A DNA stretch of 64,000 nucleotides from Novosphingobium ovatum (GTDB lineage: Bacteria > Pseudomonadota > Alphaproteobacteria > Sphingomonadales > Sphingomonadaceae). Positions 17,634 through 25,183 of the stretch are shown in pieces. The position numbers and the translations under genes are program-made. The notes beneath the pieces are model-generated. The model was not told the DNA's origin. It ran no database searches and saw only the letters and a list, made by a program, of their open reading frames with translations. The DNA lies in NCBI RefSeq assembly GCF_009909235.1, contig NZ_JAAAPO010000005.1:186001-250000 (forward strand), given 5' to 3'. Each line of letters starts with the position of its first letter. The stretch's first letter is position 1.

Positions 17634-17672
17634 TGCCCCAGCCGCCCGTCCCTCCTCCGGCTGGGGCATTTT
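17634..17672 (+). terminator. Rho-independent terminator of the chemotaxis operon
   Basis: An 11-base perfect stem (TGCCCCAGCCG 17634-17644 with 17658-17668) followed by TTTT. It is 150 bases after the last operon gene and faces the next, minus-strand gene end-to-end. Confidence 0.85.
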
Positions 17673-17703
17673 CATGTCCGGCGCACAGCCGCCGGTGATC
17701 GGA

Positions 17704-18261
17704 TCAATGCAGGCTGGAGCCTGACGGGCGCTGCCAGACAGTCATGTCATCGCCCCGCTCGCCACAGCGCAGCGCGGCGGCGCTGGGGGCGGTATCATCC
17801 AGCACGGGCCGCCCATCATCGCCATCCAGCACCAAACCGCCCAGATCGGTCACACTGGCCAGCGCCGCGGCCAACGCCGAGATCAGCGCCAGCGCGGGCG
17901 TGTCGGCTTCCGAGGTCAGTTCCTCGTCCATGCCGGGCAGATAGACCGACGCGAGGCACCCCCCATCCCCGGCGCGCGAGATCAGATAGCTGGCCAGCTC
18001 GGGCATCAGCGAGAGCGCCGCACTGTCATGCGCGCCAACCTGGATCAGCCGGTCATAGCCCGCACGCGGCGGCAGATGGTCCAGCAGCCCGCTGTTGCCG
18101 CCGGGCGCGGCCAGCAACAGGGCATGGGCCAGCTCCAGCATGGCGGCTTCCTCGGCCGGTTCGGCCCCGGCGCAGTCGCGGCACAATTCAGCCATGCGCA
18201 GGCGCCATTCGGCCGGGGTCATGGCGATTTCGGTGTGGGTGATGGAGGTTTTCTGTGTCAT
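17704..18261 (-). CDS. Uncharacterised 185-residue protein
   Basis: No family recognised. The start is set at the ATG at 18261; a GTG two codons upstream is possible. The sequence is acidic and Ala/Leu-rich, with MTPAEWRLRMAELCRDCAG near the N-terminus and an Ala-rich helical stretch around ALISALAAALASV. There is no signal peptide or membrane helix. It converges with the chemotaxis operon and is divergent from the GGDEF-EAL gene, so it may be transcribed alone. Codon use matches the neighbours. Confidence 0.65.
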   Translation of the reverse strand: MTQKTSITHTEIAMTPAEWRLRMAELCRDCAGAEPAEEAAMLELAHALLLAAPGGNSGLLDHLPPRAGYDRLIQVGAHDSAALSLMPELASYLISRAGDGGCLASVYLPGMDEELTSEADTPALALISALAAALASVTDLGGLVLDGDDGRPVLDDTAPSAAALRCGERGDDMTVWQRPSGSSLH

Positions 18262-18572
18262 GTCCACCGGTGTTTGTCAGCCCGCGCCACCGGTCAATGT
18301 GGCGAGGCAGCAGGATGGCCGGCAAAATGTCCCCTTTCTGGACAAGCGCCAGCCCGAAAGCCCACCGCCCATACCACCGTCCCATGACAGGACAGCATTC
18401 AAGCGGCAGGTAAACGCAAATTGCGCAATTCCCCCGCGTCAACCGATCCGGCGCGAATCAGGGAATTCCACGGAATATCAGTAGTTTTACAGATGTTCGC
18501 CCGCATCGGAAATTCAATTCCCGCGCCTAGACATATCGCGCTGTCATCGCCGATTTCGGGATTGATGGCGCC
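18262..18572. other. Divergent intergenic region before the GGDEF-EAL gene
   Basis: About 310 bases between divergent genes. The part at 18410-18550 is less GC-rich and contains the near-palindromic GGGAATTCCACGGAATAT at about 18460-18478, which may be a regulator site. No gene seen. Confidence 0.45.
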
Positions 18573-20909
18573 ATGTTGCGGGGCATCACATCTCGTGGCC
18601 CCCGCCCGCAGGACCACACGCATTTGATGCCTACCGCCGCAGCCCCCACCCCACACCGGACAAGCCGTCCTTTGGCGCCAGAACAGATTGCCGACAATCT
18701 GGCCCATGTGCCGATGGCGGTGCTGGGCGGGATGATGAACGCGCTGGCCAGCGCCGCCGCCATGTGGAGCAGCGGCCATCATGGCGCGATCCTGAGCTGG
18801 TATGCGGCCATTCTGGGCGTGTGCGGCATGCGGTTGCATCTGGCGCGGCGGCGCAACCGGGGCGGCATCACCACGATCGAGCCGGCCCGCGACGGCCTGA
18901 TAATCGAAACGCTCAGCCTGATATACGGCCTGATCTGGGGCGTGGGCATCGCGGCCACCGGCTTTATCGCCAATTCCACCCAATTTTGCATCATTGCCCT
19001 GTTGTCGGGCGGGATGATGGGCGCGGCCGTCCTGTCATACAGCGCCATGGCGCGCGGGGCGGTACTGTTCATGACGCCAATCGCGCTGGGGACGGTGGTG
19101 GCATGGTGGGCCTATCCGCCCGCCGACGTGCGCATTGGGGCGATCTGCGCGATGGCCTATCTGATGCTGCTGGCCTATGGCTCTTACGAGCGGCAGGCCG
19201 AATTCGTGCAGCGTCTGGACGCCAACCGCGCGCTGGGGGAAACGGCCGCGACGGTGCAATTGCTGCTCAATGATTTCGAGGCGCAGACCGCCGACTGGTT
19301 GTGGCAGGTGGATGCACAGGGGCGCATCGTTGCCCCCAACGCCCGCTTTGCCGAGGCCGCCGGGCGCAAGGAAAGCGATCTGGCGGGACACGCGCTGATC
19401 GCGCTGTTTGATCCAGGCCCCGCACGCGACACCTTGGCCCGCCATCTGGCCTCGGGGGCGCCGTTCCGCGATCTGGTGCTGACGCTGACCATTGCCGGGG
19501 AAACCTGGTGGTGGAGCCTGTCGGCCCGGCCGATGCACGATGACGATACGCCCGGCATGCGTGGCGTTGCCGCCGATGTCACCGCGCAAAAACGCGCCGA
19601 AGAGCGCGTCAACCACATGGCGCATTATGACAGCCTGACCAATCTGGCCAACCGCGTGCTGTTCAACCAGACGCTGACCCAGGCGCTGGAACGGCGGCGG
19701 GCAAATGATCCGGCGGTGGCGCTGCTGTATCTGGATCTGGACCGGTTCAAATCGGTGAACGACACGCTGGGCCACCCCATCGGCGACCGCCTGCTGTGCG
19801 AAGTCGCCCGGCGGCTGGAGGCGGCGGTGCGCCATGACGATATCGTCGCGCGTCTGGGCGGCGATGAATTCGCGCTGATCATCCGTTCCCCCGCCGCGCA
19901 TACCATCGCCGAAACCGCCGCCCAGCGTATCATCGAAGCCGTGCGCGAGCCTTGCGTGTTTGACGGGGTGCAAGTGTTGACCTCGACCAGCATTGGCATC
20001 GCGGTGGCGCGCCCGGGCGAATGCGACGCGGCCACGCTGATGCAGCGATCGGATCTGGCGCTGTATGCCGCCAAGGCGCAGGGCCGCAATTGCTTTGCCC
20101 ATTTCGAACCGGGCATGGACGCGGCCGCGCGCGAACGCCGCGACATGGAGATCGACATGCGCGCCGCCCTGACGCGGGGCGAGTTCCTGCTGCATTACCA
20201 ACCGGCCATCGACATCGCCTCGGGCCAGACGGTGGGGTATGAGGCACTGGTGCGCTGGAACCACCCGACGCGCGGCGTGCTCTACCCCGGCGCCTTCATC
20301 CCGCTGGCCGAGGAAACCGGGCTGATCCTGCCACTGGGCGACTGGATCCTGAACCGCGCCGTCGAGGATCTGGCCAGTTGGCCCGACCATCTGCGCGTTG
20401 CGGTGAACCTGTCACCCAGCCAGTTGCGCAGCGGCCATGTGCTGGGCACGATCATGCGCGCGCTGGCCCATGGCAATGTCGCCCCGCACCGGCTGGAACT
20501 GGAAATCACCGAAAGCACCACGCTGCACAACAACGAAACCAGCGTGGCCCAGTTGCACAAGCTGCGCAACATGGGGGTGCGGATCGCGCTGGACGATTTT
20601 GGCACCGGCCATTCCTCGCTCAACTACCTGCGCTCGTTCCCCTTCCACAAGATGAAGATCGACCGCTGCTTTGTCGAAGGGCTGGGCCAGCGCGAGGACG
20701 CCTTGCCGATGGTGCGGGCGGTGATCGCGCTGGCGCATTCCCTGAACATGGCCACCACCGCCGAGGGCGTCGAACGCCCCGAACAGCTGGACATCCTGCG
20801 CGCCGAAGGCTGTACCGAGGCGCAGGGCTATCTGTTTGCCCAGCCCGAACAGGCCTCGGGCATCGCCGATCTGGCCCAACCGGCGGATGCCTCGCGCCGC
20901 AGCGCCTGA
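18573..20909 (+). CDS. Membrane-bound GGDEF-EAL cyclic-di-GMP protein
   Basis: 778 residues; the ATG at 18627 is an alternative start. About six membrane helices occupy residues 50-205. A PAS-like domain follows (WLWQVDAQGRIVAPN), then a GGDEF domain with an intact GGDEF motif (about residues 429-433), then an EAL domain with EAL at about 557 and the catalytic-loop pattern IALDDFGTGHSSLNYL. Both active sites look complete, so it could make and break cyclic-di-GMP; which activity dominates cannot be read from sequence. Cyclic-di-GMP commonly sets the balance between swimming and attachment, and the gene lies just past the chemotaxis operon. Confidence 0.94.
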   Translation: MLRGITSRGPRPQDHTHLMPTAAAPTPHRTSRPLAPEQIADNLAHVPMAVLGGMMNALASAAAMWSSGHHGAILSWYAAILGVCGMRLHLARRRNRGGITTIEPARDGLIIETLSLIYGLIWGVGIAATGFIANSTQFCIIALLSGGMMGAAVLSYSAMARGAVLFMTPIALGTVVAWWAYPPADVRIGAICAMAYLMLLAYGSYERQAEFVQRLDANRALGETAATVQLLLNDFEAQTADWLWQVDAQGRIVAPNARFAEAAGRKESDLAGHALIALFDPGPARDTLARHLASGAPFRDLVLTLTIAGETWWWSLSARPMHDDDTPGMRGVAADVTAQKRAEERVNHMAHYDSLTNLANRVLFNQTLTQALERRRANDPAVALLYLDLDRFKSVNDTLGHPIGDRLLCEVARRLEAAVRHDDIVARLGGDEFALIIRSPAAHTIAETAAQRIIEAVREPCVFDGVQVLTSTSIGIAVARPGECDAATLMQRSDLALYAAKAQGRNCFAHFEPGMDAAARERRDMEIDMRAALTRGEFLLHYQPAIDIASGQTVGYEALVRWNHPTRGVLYPGAFIPLAEETGLILPLGDWILNRAVEDLASWPDHLRVAVNLSPSQLRSGHVLGTIMRALAHGNVAPHRLELEITESTTLHNNETSVAQLHKLRNMGVRIALDDFGTGHSSLNYLRSFPFHKMKIDRCFVEGLGQREDALPMVRAVIALAHSLNMATTAEGVERPEQLDILRAEGCTEAQGYLFAQPEQASGIADLAQPADASRRSA

Positions 20910-20914
20910 CGGGA

Positions 20915-21790
20915 TTACAGCGCGGCCAATGCGCGTCCCAGACGCGCCCCGCCCAGCCAATCGCGCAACGCCCACAGCGGCAGATCGGGCCGCGCCAGCG
21001 CCTTGTCCACGGCATAGGGCCACCAGCCGGGGCCAAAAGGCACATAGACCCGCACCCCCACGCCCATATGCCGCGCCACCGCCATCGTCGCGCGACGGGG
21101 CAATCCACGCAATTGCTCCAATTCCACCGGCGTGCCGGAATCGCGCAACAGGCGCAGCGCGGCCTGCGCCACATCGGGGCGATGGGTGGCCACCGCCACC
21201 GGCGCGCGGCGACCGGCCAATAGCCGCACCACCGCCAGATAGGCCTGCGCCGAGGGATCGTCCTGCGCCGGATCGGCATCGGCCCATTCGCCCCGCACCA
21301 GCCGGATGCGCGCGCCAGTGTCGCGCAAGGCCGCCGCATCCCGCGCCGTCCGCGCCCAGCGCGTGGGCAGCGCCACCCCCGTGGCCGGGTGATCGGGCAG
21401 CAACGCCCGCAACACGCCCAATGTCGCATCGGCGTCCTTTGGCGCATGCGCGTCCAGCAGGATCGAACGCCCGACATCGCGCGCCAACATCGCCACCCCG
21501 CCCAACAGGCCCGGATCAAACCGCATCGGCGGCGCCTTGACCGACAGATAGGCATCCCCCGTCAGGCACATCAGCATCGCCGCATTGGCCTGCGCGATTG
21601 TCTGAGGATCGGCATGGGTTGCCTGAAAATACCCCGGCGTGGCCGCAATTCCCCTGCGCGTCAGGCGGGCGATCAGGCTGGCGGTGGATGCAGCCACCGG
21701 CCCGGCATGATGGGCCTCGATCCAGCCGGGCAGGGCATAGCGCGCATCACGCGCCCGCGCCCACACGCTCTGTACCAAAGCCCGGCTCAT
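20915..21790 (-). CDS. Proline dehydrogenase-like protein with altered substrate residues
   Basis: 291 residues from the ATG at 21790, which overlaps the upstream stop by four bases. It has the TIM-barrel pattern of the PRODH/PutA family: SILLDAHAPKD, IRLVRGEWADAD and the terminal VRVYVPFG (from residue 246) with Tyr249. In true proline dehydrogenases the next helix carries WxxYxxRRL, whose two Arg residues hold the proline carboxylate; here it reads WWPYAVDKAL, with Asp262-Lys263. FAD binding may remain, but use of proline is doubtful. No P5C dehydrogenase is nearby; the partner gene is a GNAT-like protein. Confidence 0.7.
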   Translation of the reverse strand: MSRALVQSVWARARDARYALPGWIEAHHAGPVAASTASLIARLTRRGIAATPGYFQATHADPQTIAQANAAMLMCLTGDAYLSVKAPPMRFDPGLLGGVAMLARDVGRSILLDAHAPKDADATLGVLRALLPDHPATGVALPTRWARTARDAAALRDTGARIRLVRGEWADADPAQDDPSAQAYLAVVRLLAGRRAPVAVATHRPDVAQAALRLLRDSGTPVELEQLRGLPRRATMAVARHMGVGVRVYVPFGPGWWPYAVDKALARPDLPLWALRDWLGGARLGRALAAL

Positions 21791-22905
21791 GCGCCGCGCG
21801 CCTGCCGCCCGATCCAGCGCTGCCGCAGCCTTTCGCGCGCCCACGCCGCCCCGTCCAGCGCCAGCGCCACCGTCCCGCGCAACCCCCATGGATAGGTGCG
21901 CAAACGCAGGCATTCATGATGCTCCCGCGTCCAGAACGCGGCAATCCACGGCTCCATCCCGCCCATCAATTCATACGCGGCCAGATTGGCCTGCGCGGCA
22001 TAGCGCAGCGTGTGTAGCATCAACAATGTGCCGGGCGAACATTTGGCATAGTTCTCGTCAAAGCCGATCTTGAACAGCCAGAAACGATCGGCCATTTCCA
22101 GCGCCAGTTGCACCGCCACCGGCCGGTTATCGATCCGCATGAACGCGATGCGCAGCGTGCCCTCATTGCAGCAATCGCGGAAATAGGCACGAAAGAATGC
22201 TTCCTTGGCCGGATCGGCGGCGATGGCGGTGCCTGCCGTTTCCTTCCATCCGGCGCGTTCCACCGCGATCGCCTCGTCGAACAAGGTGTCGAATTCGGCC
22301 GGATCGGGGGCGATCACCTCATAAAACACCCGACCCAGCGCCTGTGCCCGGCGGGCGGCGCGGCGAAAATCCGATCGGCGGCCCGGGTTGAAATGGCTTT
22401 CGGGATCGCGCCAACTGTCGTCCAGCGCGATGGTGGGACACCCCGTGGCGGGGCGCTGCAACACCAGCCCGCGGCCCTTCATCTCGGCGCGCAGGGCGTC
22501 TGGCAGTAATGAGTTGGCCGGCACCCGGTCCAATGCGACCGGACGGCGTTGCCGCGCCACCGCACGGGCCAGCATGCGGGCCGATTGCGGGCTGTCATAC
22601 AAGGCATCGCCGGGCTCGAACACTTCGCGCGCACCCGCCATGCGCCAACGCGCGAACCAGCCACGCGCGCGGCACAATGGCAAAACGCCGCCTACGCCAC
22701 CGGGGCGGCGCACCATCACCACATGCATTGGCACATCGCGCAACATTGTCCGGGCCAGCGCCTGCGTGAACAGACGGCTTTGCGTTGGCAGAAAGGCGGC
22801 CACTTCCAGTTGGTGCCAGGCACGTTGCACCCCTTGCGCCGCAAGGCAGCGGTGCAGGGCGTGAGTCCGGGGCTGATAGATGGTGTCCCCATCCACTGGC
22901 CTCAT
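21787..22905 (-). CDS. GNAT/CelD-BcsL-type acyltransferase
   Basis: 372 residues from the ATG at 22905; a GTG nine codons upstream is possible. The C-terminal half matches the Acetyltransf_6 (CelD/BcsL) type: AFMRIDNRPVAVQLALEM and the following helix with GFDENYAKCSPGTLLML. Such proteins often transfer acyl groups in polysaccharide or envelope synthesis; the substrate here is unknown. No signal peptide or membrane helix is seen. It is coupled by an ATGA overlap to the proline-dehydrogenase-like gene, so the two probably act together. Confidence 0.75.
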   Translation of the reverse strand: MRPVDGDTIYQPRTHALHRCLAAQGVQRAWHQLEVAAFLPTQSRLFTQALARTMLRDVPMHVVMVRRPGGVGGVLPLCRARGWFARWRMAGAREVFEPGDALYDSPQSARMLARAVARQRRPVALDRVPANSLLPDALRAEMKGRGLVLQRPATGCPTIALDDSWRDPESHFNPGRRSDFRRAARRAQALGRVFYEVIAPDPAEFDTLFDEAIAVERAGWKETAGTAIAADPAKEAFFRAYFRDCCNEGTLRIAFMRIDNRPVAVQLALEMADRFWLFKIGFDENYAKCSPGTLLMLHTLRYAAQANLAAYELMGGMEPWIAAFWTREHHECLRLRTYPWGLRGTVALALDGAAWARERLRQRWIGRQARGA

Positions 22906-23049
22906 CTGAGAATCGATGAAATCGTGACGCACGCCAAAGCCCCCTTGGCAGTGCGGGGTAACGGCAAAGCGTTGAGAAATTGGTTATGCCGTGGGCATTT
23001 ACCGTCGCCCCCAGCAGGGGCGAAGCCATGACGGCGGTGCCTGCAACGG

Positions 23050-23075
23050 ACAAAAAAAACCCGGCCGAAGCCGGG
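23050..23075 (-). terminator. Rho-independent terminator on the minus strand
   Basis: CCCGGC (23060-23065) pairs with GCCGGG (23070-23075) around a CGAA loop, preceded on the plus strand by eight A residues, which read as eight U residues at the 3' end of a minus-strand transcript. It lies 320 bases beyond the nearest upstream coding region on that strand. Confidence 0.8.
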
Positions 23076-23166
23076 CTTTGAAAGTTTTGGGAGAGGATGC
23101 CTGAAAGGCCTTTTCCGTTTATTGCGGCGCAGCATTCCACGCAAGGAGAAATTAAAGAAATAATCC
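23050..23166 (-). ncRNA. Candidate trans-acting small RNA
   Basis: On the minus strand this stretch starts after an AT-rich TTTATTATCCTATAT segment that can serve as a -10 region. It contains a TTGCG/CGCAA hairpin, CU-rich unpaired stretches (TTTCTCCTT, CATCCTCTCCC) and ends in a terminator hairpin with an eight-T tail. CU-rich anti-ribosome-site motifs are typical of alphaproteobacterial small RNAs. The 5' end is a guess. It could instead be the far terminator of the minus-strand gene ending at 23396. Confidence 0.35.
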
Positions 23167-23395
23167 ATATAGGATAATAAATCTCACCGAGCCTCCGATT
23201 TGGGTTAAAATTGCCCGTTTCGTGGCGTTTTTCCGTCGACAGTCCGGTAAAGCTCGGCGAATCACGGCTGCCCCTCCCCTGCCGTCCGTCCTTGGCACAG
23301 TGCCTTGCCAGTTTTGCGCAATCCTTTGCCAAACCGGATTGAACCACGGACATAACCTATATGGCTCTTTACAAGCCTGTCATGACGCCACATTC

Positions 23396-25054
23396 CTATC
23401 GCACCGGGGCCAGACGGTCTCCATCACGGCGGCGGAAACTGTCGGGATCGGCCGCCTCCCACCACCGGCGCAATTGTTCATGCCCGGTGCCGTTCAACAA
23501 TTCGCCCGCCTGAACAAAGGGATAGATCTCGTCCATCTGGCGCATTTCGGCGACATTGATGCGTTGGCGCAGATGCGAAGGGCGGAAATCCGAAGGGCTG
23601 TCCAACCCCGCCGCCACCACGATTTCGTGCAAGGCGTGGACCGTTGCACGGTGGAAACGCGCCACCCTTTCAGCCTTTTCCTCAACCACCAGCGCGCGCT
23701 GACGCGCGGGCGATTGTGTGGCGATGCCGGTGGGGCAATGGCCGGTGTGGCACTGGCGCGACTGAATGCACCCCAGCGAGAACATGAAGGCGCGCGCCGC
23801 ATTACACCAATCCGCCCCCAGCGCGGCGTTGATGGCGATCGACGCCCCCGATGTCACCTTGCCACTGGCGGCCAGCCGCACCTGCCCCTTCAGCCCGGCC
23901 CCCACCAGCGCGTTGCGCGCCAGTATCAGCCCTTCGCGCAGGGGCATCCCCATGCGGTCGGACAATTCCTTGGGCGCGGCGCCGGTTCCACCCTCGGCCC
24001 CGTCGATGACGATGAAATCCAGCGTGATGCCCGTTTCCACCATCGCCTTGGCAATGGCGAACAATTCATGCGGCAGGCCAACGCACAGTTTCAGTCCCAC
24101 GGGCTTCCCCCCTGACAGCTCACGCAGCCGGGCGGCAAATTCCACCAATTCGCGCGGCGTACGGAATGCCGAATGCCCCGGCGGGCTGATGCAATCCTGC
24201 CCCATGGCGATGCCGCGCGTGGCGGCGATCTCTGGCGTGATCTTGGCGGCGGGCAACATGCCGCCATGGCCCGGCTTGGCGCCCTGGCTCAGCTTGATCT
24301 CGATCATGCGTACCGAATCAGCGGCGGCATGGTCGGCAAACATCGCCGGATCAAACCGCCCCTGCGCGTCCCGACACCCGAAATAGCCGGACGCGATCTG
24401 CCACACCACATCGCCGCCATGCGCCAGATGATAGGGCGACATCGCCCCCTCGCCCGTGTCGTGATAACATCCGGCGGTCTTGGCCCCCAGATTCAGCGCG
24501 GCAATGGCATTGGCCCCCAAGGCACCAAAACTCATCGCCGAAATGTTCAGCCGCGAGGCCATATAGGGCCGCGCGCATTGGTCCGACCCCACCTTCACCC
24601 GCATGTCCTTGGGCGCGTCAGGGTTGGGCTGCATCGAATGGGCCAGCCATTCATACTCGCCGGAATAGACGTCCAGATCGGTGCCAAAGGGATGCGCGTC
24701 CACCGTCCCATGCGCACGGGCATAGATCAGCGCGCGCTCGTCATGGTTGAACGGGCGGCCATCCAACTCGCCCTCGACGATATAGGCGTGCAGATAGGGG
24801 CGCAGCCATTCAAAGAACCAGCGCATCCGCGCCGAACCCGGAAAATTGCGGCGCAGCGCATGTTCACGCTGGGTCAGATCGTACAGGCACACCGCCAGCA
24901 CCGGCAACAGCAGCACCAGCCCCCACAGGCATTGCCGCGTGTGCAGCCCCGCCAACACCGTTGCCAGCGTCAGCCCGCCCGATCCCCACAGCACCCCATT
25001 GCGCGTCAACGCCGCATCGCTGAACAATGCGGCAAACAATCCCGGCCGGGCCAT
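23396..25054 (-). CDS. FMN-binding glutamate synthase-like protein, membrane anchored
   Basis: 552 residues. Two N-terminal hydrophobic segments (about 22-60) are followed by the glutamate-synthase C-terminal-type barrel: SAMSFGALGANAIAALNLGA, GEGAMSPYHL, KLSQGAKPGHGGMLP and DGAEGGTGAAP are the flavin/substrate signatures. Cys residues in CIQSRQCHTGHCPTG fit a 3Fe-4S cluster. It lacks the amidotransferase and central domains of GltB, so it is not assimilatory glutamate synthase; such stand-alone proteins are of uncertain function and could be electron-transfer oxidoreductases. It stands alone on the minus strand. Confidence 0.85.
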   Translation of the reverse strand: MARPGLFAALFSDAALTRNGVLWGSGGLTLATVLAGLHTRQCLWGLVLLLPVLAVCLYDLTQREHALRRNFPGSARMRWFFEWLRPYLHAYIVEGELDGRPFNHDERALIYARAHGTVDAHPFGTDLDVYSGEYEWLAHSMQPNPDAPKDMRVKVGSDQCARPYMASRLNISAMSFGALGANAIAALNLGAKTAGCYHDTGEGAMSPYHLAHGGDVVWQIASGYFGCRDAQGRFDPAMFADHAAADSVRMIEIKLSQGAKPGHGGMLPAAKITPEIAATRGIAMGQDCISPPGHSAFRTPRELVEFAARLRELSGGKPVGLKLCVGLPHELFAIAKAMVETGITLDFIVIDGAEGGTGAAPKELSDRMGMPLREGLILARNALVGAGLKGQVRLAASGKVTSGASIAINAALGADWCNAARAFMFSLGCIQSRQCHTGHCPTGIATQSPARQRALVVEEKAERVARFHRATVHALHEIVVAAGLDSPSDFRPSHLRQRINVAEMRQMDEIYPFVQAGELLNGTGHEQLRRWWEAADPDSFRRRDGDRLAPVR

Positions 25055-25124
25055 CCCATCCTCCCTTTGGTCGCGGCCCGCAGCCTACGCGCGCCCATCC
25101 GCCGCGTCGATGATCCGTATCAGC

Positions 25125-25166
25125 AAAAAGGGGCGGAACAGCCTGTCGCCGCCCGCCCCCTTTTTT
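25125..25166 (-). terminator. Rho-independent terminator of the M13 peptidase gene
   Basis: A GC-rich stem with A-run and T-run flanks (AAAAAGGGGCGG at 25125-25136, CCGCCC to TTTTTT ending 25166), with one bulged C. It lies directly after the stop of the minus-strand peptidase gene and has T-rich tails in both directions. Confidence 0.8.
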
Positions 25167-25183
25167 GCCTTACGCCGCGCTGA

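Larger units (their letters stand above)
22906..23395. other. Intergenic region with candidate small RNA
   Basis: About 490 bases. 23050-23230 is AT-richer and holds a terminator on the minus strand without a convincing gene in front of it (see the ncRNA entry). 23230-23395 shows nothing recognisable. A short minus-strand frame at 23168 runs through the terminator hairpin and is not taken as a gene. Confidence 0.5.

Noticed and set aside
22902..23168. Short minus-strand frame starting at 23168
   Set aside because: It has no ribosome site and runs straight through the terminator hairpin; the product matches nothing recognised.
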